A DNA stretch of 64,000 nucleotides from Desulfocurvus sp. (GTDB lineage: Bacteria; Desulfobacterota; Desulfovibrionia; Desulfovibrionales; Desulfovibrionaceae), in NCBI GenBank assembly GCA_020692325.1, contig JAIMKR010000009.1, forward strand, positions 63,363 through 127,362, written 5' to 3'. A program made the position numbers and the translations under genes. This document shows positions 1 through 8,209 of this stretch, piece by piece. Numbering within the stretch: the stretch's first letter is position 1; every line of letters begins with the position of its first letter. The notes beneath the pieces are model-generated. The model searched no databases, had not been told where the DNA came from, and was given only the letters and a program-made list of their open reading frames with translations.

Positions 1-739
1 CCGACTTGCCCTCGGTGTAGGCGCGCACCCAGGCTATTTTACCACCGGCGGCGAGTTCGCCCGTCTGCCCCGCGCCGGGGCCGGAACCCAGCAGGATGTC
101 GGGCAATGAATTTCTGTCGGCGTGGGCGAGCAGCTCCTGTTCCTTACGGGCTCCCCAGGGGCTTAGCGCCACCACGAGCCGGACCTTCGGACGCAGCCTG
201 CGCACAGCCATCTCCAGCTGGTGGATGCGGCTTTCGGGCAGGGTTGGGGCTGCGTATGGCGTCGGTGGCAGCAGGATGACGCCGATCCTCGGTCCGCCGT
301 GGGTATGAAGGATGTGCTCCTCGATTTTGTCCGAACCGAGCCAGTAGCCGCGGGGCTTCACTCCGGCGCGGGCAAGGGCCGTGCGTTCATCGGGCGTGAC
401 AAAGAGCAGATCATGCCCGATGCGGTCGAATGCCGCCGCCATGAAGGCCAGTCGCTTGCGCGAGGGCGGAGGGGCTGGAGCCTGCCGGGCAAACTCGTTG
501 CCGCCCGCGAGGAAATAGACGGGGGATTCCTTGGTGGCGTTCTTTCTAAACGCATTCTGCGCGCTGACCCGCCGGGCCAGTCCTCCAACGAGATGGCCCC
601 CTCAGGATGGACAGGGCCTGACCTCGCCTTCGGTGTTGGCGCAAAAAAGGAGGGTGAGCCGAGGCCCACCCGCCAGTGCCCGCGAAGCAGGCGCGAGCGA
701 AAGGAAGAGGAGAAGCAGAAAAAGGAAAGCGCGACGCAT
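1..739 (-). CDS. Probable exported UshA-like selenoprotein with CxxU motif (partial, runs off left edge)
   Basis: Reading from an ATG at 739 that overlaps the stop of the upstream HU/IHF gene (TGATG), the frame is open for 246 codons to the window edge except for one TGA at codon 46. Residues 1-24 look like a signal peptide (MRRAFLFLLLLF core, cleavage near ALA-GG). The next residues, LTLLFCANTEGEVRPCPS-UGA-GG, then GGLARR, follow the pattern of the UshA/5'-nucleotidase metallophosphatase N-terminus. Later segments (FDRIGHDLL, VVALSPWGARKE, DILLGSGPG) also match that fold, but the usual Asp/His metal ligands are replaced (NDxHG by ANTEG, GNHE by TPDE, GGHxH by GSGPG). The UGA lies in C43-P-S-U46, a redox-type CxxU motif, with a hairpin directly downstream. 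I read it as a selenocysteine protein acting in the periplasm. UshA-like selenoproteins are, as I recall, a described group. The alternative is a pseudogene with one nonsense mutation. Confidence 0.75.
574..604 (-). promoter_or_regulatory. In-frame UGA (602-604) and candidate bacterial SECIS hairpin
   Basis: Directly after the in-frame TGA the minus strand can fold as GGGCCA (599-594) paired with TGGCCC (579-574). Above this is an upper stem CTC (592-590) with GAG (585-583), closed by a GTTG loop (589-586), with a small AC bulge on the 3' side. Bacterial SECIS elements lie within the coding sequence just after the UGA and present a short upper stem with G and U in the apical loop. Position and shape fit, but the fold was made by eye and not by an energy program. 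Confidence 0.6.
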
Positions 740-1014
740 CAGTCGTTGATGAATTCCTTGAGTTCCTTGCCGGGACGGAAGAAGGGCAGGCGCTTGGGCT
801 GAACCTCCACCACCGCTCCTGTTTTGGGATTGCGTCCGGTGTATCCTTCGTAATCCTTGACCTTGAAGCTCCCGAAGCCACGGATTTCCACGCGGTCGCC
901 TTCGACGAGGGCGTCCTTGATGGAATCGAAGAAGGCGCTCACGACCTTCGTGGCGTCATCGATGTGCAGCTTCTTTTCGTCCGCCAGAGCTTTGATCAGT
1001 TCACTTTTGTTCAT
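739..1014 (-). CDS. HU/IHF family DNA-binding protein, IHF-beta-like
   Basis: A 91-residue histone-like protein that bends DNA as a dimer. The body carries the family arm signature VEIRGFGSFKVK followed by TGRNPKTGAVVEV, and the C-terminus FFRPGKELKE is closer to IHF-beta than to HU. The start is set at the ATG of MNKSELI because GGAG lies nine bases upstream; an earlier in-frame ATG at 1092 would add an unrelated tail. Its stop overlaps the start of the following selenoprotein gene, so the two are probably translationally coupled. A second family member lies at 12307. Nucleoid structuring is the general role; a specific regulon cannot be read here. Confidence 0.93.
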   Translation of the reverse strand: MNKSELIKALADEKKLHIDDATKVVSAFFDSIKDALVEGDRVEIRGFGSFKVKDYEGYTGRNPKTGAVVEVQPKRLPFFRPGKELKEFIND

Positions 1015-1090
1015 TGACCGCTCCATTTCGTTGGGCAGTTCGTCAAGCCCCGGGGGGGCAGGCTCGTGGTGCTTTGCAGCATTAGGTGGC

Positions 1091-1120
1091 AATATGCATA
1101 AAATTCATTGCTTTCGTCAA
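1091..1120 (-). promoter_or_regulatory. Candidate sigma-70 promoter for the IHF-like gene
   Basis: On the minus strand TTGACG (1120-1115) is followed after 18 bases by CATATT (1096-1091), about 75 bases before the HU/IHF start codon, in the only A+T-rich stretch of this 114-base gap. It fits a housekeeping promoter; no operator was recognised. Confidence 0.4.
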
Positions 1121-1128
1121 GAGTTTCG

Positions 1129-1950
1129 TCATCTTGTGACAAAAGGAATTTGCCGGAGCGGTTTTCGGGCGGCAATTGTGTCAAGATTGTCATCCCGGAA
1201 GCGTGCCACGCGACTGGCGAGCGTCGTGATATCCTTGATGGCCGGACATTGCGGGGCGTGCCGGGCAAGGGCTGTCTGGTGCAGCACGGCCTGTGTCATG
1301 GCCTTGTCCTGGCGCACGTGGCCCAGGTGCATCAGCTCGAATCCGAGAAAATTGATGCAGGCGTTGTTCAGCCGCTCGAATGTTTCCCGCGCTTCCTGCG
1401 CGCTGGCCTGATTCACCACCACGAGAAAGTCGCGCACGCCGTACTTGGCGTTGAGCACCTTGATGACCGCGTAGCCGTCCGTGAGAGAGGTTGGTTCAGG
1501 GGTCACCAGCACCACGCGCATCTGGGCCATGCGCGCGAGCGACAACACCGTGCCGCTGATTCCCGCGCCGAGGTCGAGCAATAGGAAGTCGTACCCCGTG
1601 ATGATGCCGTTGAGCGTGTCCATGAGTGAGTCCTGCTGGTTCTCGTCCATTTCGACCATCTCCGGCACACCGCTGGCCGCGGGAAGAATGTCCAGACCAT
1701 CCTCCACTGTCTGCACCACCTCGCCGGCGTCAACGCGACCGGCGAGCAAGTCCTGCAAATTCTTTTCTGGGGCTAGTCCCAGCAGAACGTCCAGGTTGGC
1801 CAGTCCGAGATCGCAGTCCATGAGCAGCGTTTTGTGCCCCATGTCGCGCAGGGCGTAGCCGAGGTTGAGCGAAAGGTTCGTTTTACCCACACCGCCCTTG
1901 CCGCTCATGATGCACAGGCTGACGGTCCTGCCTGGATTTATGTCGCTCAT
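1129..1950 (-). CDS. MinD/ParA-type ATPase, FlhG-like
   Basis: A 273-residue P-loop ATPase of the SIMIBI class. Residues 17-24 (GKGGVGKT) form the deviant Walker A motif with its signature lysine, and LLMDCDLGLANLDVLLGL is the following switch region, typical of the FlhG/YlxH branch that counts or places flagella. LLLDLGAGIS is the Walker B segment. There is no clear amphipathic MinD membrane helix at the C-terminus. It starts 11 bases after the GGDEF gene, with GGAGG seven bases before the ATG. No flhF is in the window, so a flagellar role is inferred from the family and from the presence of fliM at 22 kb; a chromosome or cell-division role is also possible. Confidence 0.85.
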   Translation of the reverse strand: MSDINPGRTVSLCIMSGKGGVGKTNLSLNLGYALRDMGHKTLLMDCDLGLANLDVLLGLAPEKNLQDLLAGRVDAGEVVQTVEDGLDILPAASGVPEMVEMDENQQDSLMDTLNGIITGYDFLLLDLGAGISGTVLSLARMAQMRVVLVTPEPTSLTDGYAVIKVLNAKYGVRDFLVVVNQASAQEARETFERLNNACINFLGFELMHLGHVRQDKAMTQAVLHQTALARHAPQCPAIKDITTLASRVARFRDDNLDTIAARKPLRQIPFVTR

Positions 1951-1961
1951 GACGCCTCCAG

Positions 1962-2675
1962 CTATTCCGGCAGCTTCTTGCCGGTGAAGAGAAAATGCTT
2001 TTCGCAGGCGCGCACCAACGTGGCGCGCGAGGCCAGCACCGCGTCGGCGCTGGGCGCGACCTCCAGGCGGTTGCCGCCCAGCCTGCGCGCCTCGTCCAAT
2101 GCCTGGCGCGCGCGATCGAGCAGGGCGTCGGGACCGACTTCGGCCAACCCTCCGTAGCCGATGAGTCCGGCCGAGCAGACGATGCCCGGCTCGCTGACCT
2201 GCCGGATGCGGCGCAGCATGGAGGCCATGACGCGTTCGGCCGCGTCCAGCGGTGAGGCCGAAAGCAGTACGCCGAGACTTCCGCCGCGCAGAGGCACCAC
2301 CCGGTCGAACCGTCGGATTTGCGCCTGCACCAAAGCCCGCACCGTCGTCAGGGACGCGGCCGGATCGGGCTCCACCAGCGCCAGGGCGAAGGGCTGACGG
2401 CAGGCGCGGGTGCGGGACATTTCCTCAAGCATCAGTTCACGGAACAGACCGTCGCCGGTGAGGGGGGAGATCCCGCCGCCCCGGGCGAGTTCGGCCGGAG
2501 TCGCCGCCCGCCAGTCGGAAAGGGCCAGCTCGCGCTGAATGCGCCGCCACGTTTCGGGGGCCAGACCCTCGACCACGCGTAAAAGGCAAAGAGGATCCCC
2601 GGACGCGCCTCCGTCATCCCGATCGCAGACGGCTTCGATGCGGGCCAGTTCGCGCGCGAGGTCCTCGGCCGTCAT
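1962..2675 (-). CDS. Degenerate GGDEF-domain protein
   Basis: A 237-residue soluble protein. The second half (about residues 75-215) has the shape of a diguanylate cyclase domain: SPLTGDGLFRELMLEEMSR matches the DxLTGLxNR region, and RFDRVVPLRGGSLGVLLSAS occupies the place of the GGDEF active loop. The loop itself reads GGSLG, so the metal- and substrate-binding acidic residues are missing and cyclase activity is unlikely. It may serve as a binding or scaffold domain. The ATG overlaps the prfB stop (ATGA), and flhG follows 11 bases later, so it is probably co-translated with prfB. The N-terminal 75 residues match nothing I know. Confidence 0.75.
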   Translation of the reverse strand: MTAEDLARELARIEAVCDRDDGGASGDPLCLLRVVEGLAPETWRRIQRELALSDWRAATPAELARGGGISPLTGDGLFRELMLEEMSRTRACRQPFALALVEPDPAASLTTVRALVQAQIRRFDRVVPLRGGSLGVLLSASPLDAAERVMASMLRRIRQVSEPGIVCSAGLIGYGGLAEVGPDALLDRARQALDEARRLGGNRLEVAPSADAVLASRATLVRACEKHFLFTGKKLPE

Positions 2676-3794
2676 CGCGCGCCCATCCTTTCCTCGTGGG
2701 CGTGCAGAAGCGTGGAGCGCAGGAAGTCGTCCAGCTTGCCGTCGAGCACGGCGTCCACGTTGCTGTCCTCATGGTTGCTGCGGTGATCCTTGACGAGCCG
2801 GTAGGGCTGTAGCGTGTAGGTGCGGATCTGGCTGCCGAAGGCGATGGCGTCCTTGCTGGCGTAATCAGCCTTCTTGGTGGCCTCCAGGGCCTTGATCTCG
2901 CGTTCGTAGAGCCTGGCCTTGAGGATCTTCATGGCCAAATGCTTGTTTTTGAGCTGCGATTTCTCGTTCTGGCACTGGACCACAATATTGGTGGGCAGGT
3001 GCGTGATGCGCACGGCGGAGTTGGTGCGGTTGACATGCTGGCCGCCGGGGCCGCTGGCGCGGAACACGTCGATGCGCAGATCCTCCTCCTTGACCTCGAT
3101 CTCGATGTTCGTGTCGATGTCCGGGTACACGTCCACCGAGGCGAAAGCCGTGTGCCGACGTCCCGAGGCGTCGAAGGGGGAGATGCGGATGAGCCGATGG
3201 ATGCCGGCCTCGCCCTTGAGCAGACCATAGGCGTAAGGCCCGGTAATCTGCAACGTGACGCTTTTTATGCCCGCCTCCTCGCCGGCGAGCCGGTCCAGCT
3301 CCTCCACCTGGAAACCGCGCGATTCGACCCAGCGCAGGTACATGCGCAGCAGCATTTCGGCCCAGTCCTGGGCGTCCACTCCGCCGGCACCGGGATGGAT
3401 CTCCAGGATGGCGGCGCTGTTGTCGTCGGGACCATTGAGCAGGATGGCGAGTTCCGTGTCGCCCAGACGCTTTTCCAGGTCGTCCAGATTCTCGTTCAGA
3501 GCCTCGAGGGCGTCCTCTTCCTGGCCGTCCTGCGCCAACTCCAGCCATTCGCCCACGTTGTCGCGCGCGGTGGTGAGGGCGTCGTACATGCCGACGCGGA
3601 ATTCCAGGCCGCTCTTCTCGCGCAGAACAGGGGTCAGCTCCTCTGGCTTGTCCCAGGCGCCTGGCTTGGAGAGTTGCGCCTCGATTTCCATGAGGCGTTC
3701 GCGGGCCGCCGCGGAGTCAAAGACGCCCCCAGAGGGTTGCGTACTGGTCCAGAAGGGTCTGGGACCGCGACTTGAGATCGGCGAGTTGCAGCAT
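2672..3794 (-). CDS. prfB: Peptide chain release factor 2, with programmed +1 frameshift
   Basis: RF2 terminates translation at UGA and UAA. The gene begins at ATG 3794 (MLQLADLKSRSQ) and reads 25 codons to an in-frame TGA at 3719-3717. Slipping one base forward at CTT-TGA-C continues into the main frame (DSAAARERLMEIEAQLSKPG), giving about 373 residues in all. The main frame holds the SPF recognition tripeptide (RISPFDASGRRHTAF) and the catalytic GGQ loop (SGPGGQHVNRT). The upstream neighbour lnt ends seven bases before, and the stop overlaps the GGDEF gene. The frameshift lets RF2 control its own level through the efficiency of UGA termination. Confidence 0.97.
3716..3730 (-). promoter_or_regulatory. 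RF2 programmed frameshift site
   Basis: On the minus strand the sequence is GGGGG-CGT-CTT-TGA-C. It has a Shine-Dalgarno-like G run three bases before the slippery CTT and the weak stop context TGAC, the same arrangement as in E. coli prfB. It is autoregulatory: low RF2 slows termination and favours the shift. Confidence 0.95.
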
Positions 3795-3801
3795 ATGTTC
3801 T

Positions 3802-5346
3802 TTACCGACGGGCGCGCTTGCGTCCGACAGAGTTTTGCGACGGGGTAGCCCCGCCGGTGATGAGTAAAAAGACGAAGACCGCCGCCAGGACTCCGAAGCC
3901 CGGCAGCAGATAACCATAAATGTCGTGGAACACGGTCATCCGCGTGCGCGGGTGCACCACGCCGGACGCCGCGACATCGACGAACTGAGGCCCGGCGATC
4001 TTGATGCGCCCCAGCGGGTCGATGAAGGCCGAGATGCCGGTGTTGGTGCAGCGCACGATGTAGCGCCCCTGTTCGATGGCCCGCAGCGCGGTGAGCTGCA
4101 GGTGCTGGTGCGGGGCGCTGGTGTCGCCGAACCATGCGTCGTTGCTGATGTTCACAAGCAGGTTCGCCCCATCGTTCACGCGGTCCTGAGCCAAGCCGGG
4201 GAAAATGGCCTCGTAGCATACGAGCATGCCGACGGACAAATCGCCGCTGCGCAGAGCCTTTTCGTTCTCGCCGGCGGCGAAGTCGCCCACGCTGGAAACG
4301 AGCTTCTGCAGGGGAAGGATGTCCGCGAGTGGCATATACTCGCCGAAGGGGACGAGGTGCTCCTTGTCGTACCACTCGAAATCCACGTTCCGGCTGTCCA
4401 GCAGGAACGCGCGGTTGTAGAGCACGAAGGGACGTGGACCGTCATCCGTGCGCTTGTACGCGGGCGCCCCCAGCACCAGCGCGATCTTCCCCTCGCGCAC
4501 GAAGTCGAGCACGGGGCGGCGCAAGGGGCCGGCGTCCTGGAAGTAGAAGGGCATGGCGGTTTCGGGCCAGACGATGAGCTCCGGCGAGGAGGCGTCGGCC
4601 ACGCGCCGGCTCAGGGTCACGTACTTGCGCACGGTGGCCTGCTGATATTGCGGGTCCCACTTGAGGCTTTGATCGATGTTGCCCTGAACCAGCGCCACCG
4701 TGTGCGCCGGGGTGGTCTCGGCGTAGCTGGAAAGGCGCTGCCAGCCCACGCCGAAGATGAACGCCAGGGCCAGGGCGCTCACGGCCAGACTCCAGCGGCT
4801 GCGCTCGCTCATCACGAGTCCGGCCACAGCCGCGACCATGACGCCGGAGAGGCCGTAGGCCCCCACCCAGCTGGCCGCCTGGACCGTTATTGGCCACGCC
4901 ACGAAGGCCGAGGACAGCGTGAGCCAGGGGAAACCGGAGAACAGCGTGGCCTGCAACAGCTCCATGGCGGTCCAGGCCAGCCCCAGGTACACGGCGGCCG
5001 CCACGGCGTGCAGCCGCTGCGACGCCCGGGCGGCCAAGCCGAACAGACCGTAGTAGCAGCCCATGACCATGGACAGCAGCACGGGCAGGGGCAGGGCGAG
5101 CAGCCAGTTCACCTCGCCGTAATGCTCCACCGGCCAGAACACCCAGTACAGGCACGCCAGCGAGGCCAGCGTTCCGGCCTGCCACGTGTACTGAAAGGCC
5201 AGTCGCGTCGTGGGGGCGGCCAAGCCAAGAAGCATGATCGCCAGCGGCACGAGCAGCGCCGCCGGTGGAAACTGCGCCCAGGGACTCGCGTAACCGAGCA
5301 GCGCGCCCAAGGCGGCGATGATGGCCCAGAGCAGCGGGTTGAGCAC
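3802..5346 (-). CDS. lnt: Apolipoprotein N-acyltransferase
   Basis: A 514-residue inner-membrane enzyme that adds the third acyl chain to lipoproteins. The first 200 residues contain several hydrophobic spans. The periplasmic nitrilase-like domain shows the catalytic Glu in VWPETAMPF, Lys near DKEHLVPFGEYMP and the nucleophile Cys in MLVCYEAIFP. A final hydrophobic segment (YLLPGFGVLAAVFVFLLI) ends the protein. The start is a GTG with AGGAAG ten bases upstream, 12 bases after the CorC-like gene, so the two likely form one transcript. In Gram-negative bacteria lnt next to a corC-type gene is a common pairing. Confidence 0.96.
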   Translation of the reverse strand: MLNPLLWAIIAALGALLGYASPWAQFPPAALLVPLAIMLLGLAAPTTRLAFQYTWQAGTLASLACLYWVFWPVEHYGEVNWLLALPLPVLLSMVMGCYYGLFGLAARASQRLHAVAAAVYLGLAWTAMELLQATLFSGFPWLTLSSAFVAWPITVQAASWVGAYGLSGVMVAAVAGLVMSERSRWSLAVSALALAFIFGVGWQRLSSYAETTPAHTVALVQGNIDQSLKWDPQYQQATVRKYVTLSRRVADASSPELIVWPETAMPFYFQDAGPLRRPVLDFVREGKIALVLGAPAYKRTDDGPRPFVLYNRAFLLDSRNVDFEWYDKEHLVPFGEYMPLADILPLQKLVSSVGDFAAGENEKALRSGDLSVGMLVCYEAIFPGLAQDRVNDGANLLVNISNDAWFGDTSAPHQHLQLTALRAIEQGRYIVRCTNTGISAFIDPLGRIKIAGPQFVDVAASGVVHPRTRMTVFHDIYGYLLPGFGVLAAVFVFLLITGGATPSQNSVGRKRARR

Positions 5347-5358
5347 CGGCCGAACTTC

Positions 5359-6189
5359 CTATTCCGCGCGCATCACGCGCAGGCTTTCGATGTGTTTCTT
5401 GTCGCCCTCGTGCACCTGGAAGCGCCAACCGCCCAGGTCGAAGGTTTCACCCTTCTCCGGGATGTGCCCGGCGATTTCACTCAAATGTCCGCCGATGCTT
5501 TCCACCAGATCGGAGGCGAGGTCAAGACCGAAGCGCTCGTTGATCTCGTCGAGCGAGAGCCGGCCGGAGACGATCTGGCTGCCGTCGGGCATCTGCTGGA
5601 CCTCCTCCGGGCGCATGGCGTCGTATTCGTCGCCGATTTCGCCAACGATCTGTTCCAGTACGTCCTCCATGGTCAACATGCCGGCGGTGCCGCCGTATTC
5701 ATCCAGCGCCACCACGAGGTGGACCTTGCGCGACTGCATGTCGTGCAGCAGCGTTTTGAGGTTCGTGGTCTCGGGCACGAAGTGGACCGGCCGCATGATG
5801 CTCGTCACGGGAGGCTGCTTGTCCGCCGGCAGAAGAAGGGGACCGATGACGTCCTTGGCGTGCACCACGCCGACCATATGGTCTCGGTTCTCGCGGTAGA
5901 TGGGAATGCGCGAATGTCCGTTCTGAATGATGAGCTCCGCGACCTCGGCGAGCGGGCTGTCCTGCTCCGCGCAAATGATGTCGGGCCGGGGAACCATGAC
6001 CTCGCACACGCGCCGGTCCTCCAGCTCGACGACGTTCTGCAGGATGCGCACGTCGTCGCTTTTAATCTCGCCTTCGGCCACCGCATCCTTGAACATTTCG
6101 TCGAGCGGGGAATCGCTCTTGCGGAACAGGCTGCGAATGGCCGACAGTATTCTGCCGTTAGACCCTTCGTCCAAGACTGGACTCCTCAT
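5359..6189 (-). CDS. CorC/HlyC-type CBS-domain protein
   Basis: A 276-residue cytoplasmic protein without membrane segments. A CBS pair spans about residues 65-190 (VCEVMVPRPDIICAEQDSPL; VTSIMRPVHFVPETTNLKTLL), and the C-terminal 80 residues form the CorC_HlyC transporter-associated domain. Family members bind adenine nucleotides and are linked to Mg/Co homeostasis or, as in YbeX, to ribosome metabolism beside lnt. The linkage to lnt supports the YbeX/CorC reading. The ATG at 6189 is kept, but a TTG at 6174 preceded by GAGGAG at good spacing is an equally plausible start. Confidence 0.9.
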   Translation of the reverse strand: MRSPVLDEGSNGRILSAIRSLFRKSDSPLDEMFKDAVAEGEIKSDDVRILQNVVELEDRRVCEVMVPRPDIICAEQDSPLAEVAELIIQNGHSRIPIYRENRDHMVGVVHAKDVIGPLLLPADKQPPVTSIMRPVHFVPETTNLKTLLHDMQSRKVHLVVALDEYGGTAGMLTMEDVLEQIVGEIGDEYDAMRPEEVQQMPDGSQIVSGRLSLDEINERFGLDLASDLVESIGGHLSEIAGHIPEKGETFDLGGWRFQVHEGDKKHIESLRVMRAE

Positions 6190-6276
6190 GCGTGCGGTCT
6201 TCCGGACCGTTTTGTCGGGTTGTGCGCGGCAAAAAGGATGCGCAACGATTAAAAATAGGTGGCGAATGCGTCGATG

Positions 6277-8193
6277 TCAATGATCCCGGGCGGATTCGGT
6301 CGTCGTCTGCGCCAGCCGCGCGCGTTTGCGCAGGGCGATTTCCAGGCAGCAAACCGCCGCGGGCGTGATGCCGCTGATGCGTCCAGCTTGGCCGAGGGTG
6401 GCCGGCCGCGCGCGCGTCAGCTTTTCCACCGCCTCCCGCGTCAGCCCGGGGATGCCAGAATACGCCATGTCCGGCGGCAGCGGCGTGTCCTGCACGTCAC
6501 GACTATGCGACACGCGCTCGGCTTCGCGTTCGAGATAGCTCTCGTAGCGGATTTGGGTCTCGGCCTCGCGCAGGACCTCGGGGGATTCGTCCGCGATGGC
6601 CGGCAGCAGTGGGGTGAGGGACTCCATACTGAGCTGATGCTGCCGCAGCAGCGCGGCGAGGCTCACCGCCTTGCCCGGAACGGCCGCGCCGATGCGCGCG
6701 AGAATGTCCCGGGTGGGGGCGTCCGGCCGGATGATCGTGCCCCGGCAGGCCGCGAGCAGCGCGTCGAGGCGGCGCATTTTGTCGATGAAACGCGCCTGAC
6801 GCGCGTCGTCCACCAGACCGAGCCGGCGGCCGAAGGGCGTGAGCCGGGCGTCGGCGTTGCCCTCGCGCAGCAGCAGGCGGTGTTCCGCGCGCGAGGTGAA
6901 CATGCGGTAGGGTTCCTTGGTGCCCAACGTCACCAGGTCGTCCACGAGCACGGCCATGTAGGCCTGGTCGCGTCGTGGCAGGAAGGGCGGCAGGCCGCGC
7001 AGGGAGCAAAAGGCGTTGAGCGCCGCCCACAGCCCCTGCGCCGCAGCCTCCTCGTAGCCGCTGGTGCCGTTGATCTGCCCGGCGAGAAAAAGCCCTGGCA
7101 GCGGCTTGGACTCCAGCGTGGGCAACAACTGCGTGGGCGGAGCGAAGTCGTACTCGATGGCGTAACCGGGACGAGCGATGACCGCGCGCGCCAACCCGGG
7201 GATGGTGGCAAGCAGGCGCTTCTGGATGTCCAGCGGCAGGCTGGTGGCGATGCCGTTGGGGTAGACCTCCGGGCTGTCCAGTCCCTCGGGCTCGATGAAG
7301 ACCTGATGGCGTTCCTTGTCTGGGAAGCGCGCCACCTTGTCCTCCACGGACGGGCAGTAGCGCGCGCCGGTGCCGTGGATAACGCCCGTGAACAGCGGGG
7401 AGCGGTCGAAACCCGCGCGGATGGCCTCGTGCGTGGCCGCGTTGGTGTAGGTGAGATGACAGGGAACCTGCGGCAGCGGCGCTGCGGCGTCCATGAAGCT
7501 GAAGCGTTGCAGGGGCTCGTCGCCGTACTGCGGCTTCATGGCGGAGAAATCGACGCTGCTTTTGAGCAGCCGCGGCGGTGTGCCGGTTTTCAGCCGGCCC
7601 AGCTCGAAGCCGTGGGCGCGCAGGGAGTCGGACAGTCCCTGCGCAGGGGCGTCGCCGAGCCTGCCGCCGGGGAAATGCATGAGGCCGATGTGCATGAGTC
7701 CAGAAAGAAAAGTGCCGGTAGTGAGCAGCACCGCGCGGGAGGCGAAGGTCTGGCCGGCGCGCGTGCGGATGCCCGAGGCGCGGCCATGCTCGGCGAGCAC
7801 CTCGGTGGCCATGTCCTGCACGATCCACAGATCGGGCTGGGCGAAGAGCTCGGCCTGCACCACGCGCATGTAGGCGGCGCGGTCGATCTGCGCGCGGGTG
7901 GAGCGCACGGCCGGCCCCTTGCTCTGGTTGAGCTGGCGGAACTGGATGCCGGCGGCGTCGGCCCACTGGCCCATGCGACCGCCCAGGGCGTCGATCTCGC
8001 GGACCATATGCCCCTTGGCGAGCCCGCCGATGGCCGGGTTGCAGGACATGTGGCCGATGCGGTCGAGATTGCTGGTGACGAGCAGGGTGGCGAGCCCCAG
8101 GCGCGCGGCCGCGCTGGCCGCCTCGCAGCCGGCGTGACCGGCCCCGACGACGACGAGGTCGAAGACTTCGGGCAGAGCGCGCACTGTGTCCAC
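6277..8193 (-). CDS. mnmG: tRNA uridine-5-carboxymethylaminomethyl modification enzyme, FAD subunit
   Basis: With MnmE, MnmG modifies U34 of tRNAs, using FAD and a folate one-carbon donor. The N-terminus has the dinucleotide fold (VVVGAGHAGCEAASAAARLG), followed by the family signatures SCNPAIGGLAKGH and LNQSKGPAVRSTRAQIDR. GQINGTSGYEEAAAQGL lies in the middle, and the C-terminal helical domain ends near PAAVCCLEIALRKR. I place the start at GTG 8193, downstream of AGGAGG with a rather long 12-base gap; GTG 8184 is an alternative. An ATG at 8244 would overlap the M20 gene and adds residues foreign to the family. Length is about 638 residues, normal for MnmG. No mnmE lies nearby. Confidence 0.96.
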   Translation of the reverse strand: MDTVRALPEVFDLVVVGAGHAGCEAASAAARLGLATLLVTSNLDRIGHMSCNPAIGGLAKGHMVREIDALGGRMGQWADAAGIQFRQLNQSKGPAVRSTRAQIDRAAYMRVVQAELFAQPDLWIVQDMATEVLAEHGRASGIRTRAGQTFASRAVLLTTGTFLSGLMHIGLMHFPGGRLGDAPAQGLSDSLRAHGFELGRLKTGTPPRLLKSSVDFSAMKPQYGDEPLQRFSFMDAAAPLPQVPCHLTYTNAATHEAIRAGFDRSPLFTGVIHGTGARYCPSVEDKVARFPDKERHQVFIEPEGLDSPEVYPNGIATSLPLDIQKRLLATIPGLARAVIARPGYAIEYDFAPPTQLLPTLESKPLPGLFLAGQINGTSGYEEAAAQGLWAALNAFCSLRGLPPFLPRRDQAYMAVLVDDLVTLGTKEPYRMFTSRAEHRLLLREGNADARLTPFGRRLGLVDDARQARFIDKMRRLDALLAACRGTIIRPDAPTRDILARIGAAVPGKAVSLAALLRQHQLSMESLTPLLPAIADESPEVLREAETQIRYESYLEREAERVSHSRDVQDTPLPPDMAYSGIPGLTREAVEKLTRARPATLGQAGRISGITPAAVCCLEIALRKRARLAQTTTESARDH

Positions 8194-8209
8194 GGGAAGC
8201 GCGTCCCTC

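Noticed and set aside
602..604. Nonsense mutation making the left-edge gene a pseudogene
   Set aside because: It is the only stop in about 246 codons, sits in a CxxU motif, and is followed at once by a SECIS-like hairpin; signal peptide and coding pattern are intact on both sides. Not formally excluded without homologues.
3717..3719. Frameshift error or truncation in prfB
   Set aside because: The sequence is the standard RF2 programmed frameshift site, including the upstream G run.
3925..6252. 775-codon plus-strand open frame antisense to lnt and the CorC-like gene
   Set aside because: It runs across two well-recognised genes on the other strand and has no family motif; long antisense frames are expected in GC-rich DNA.
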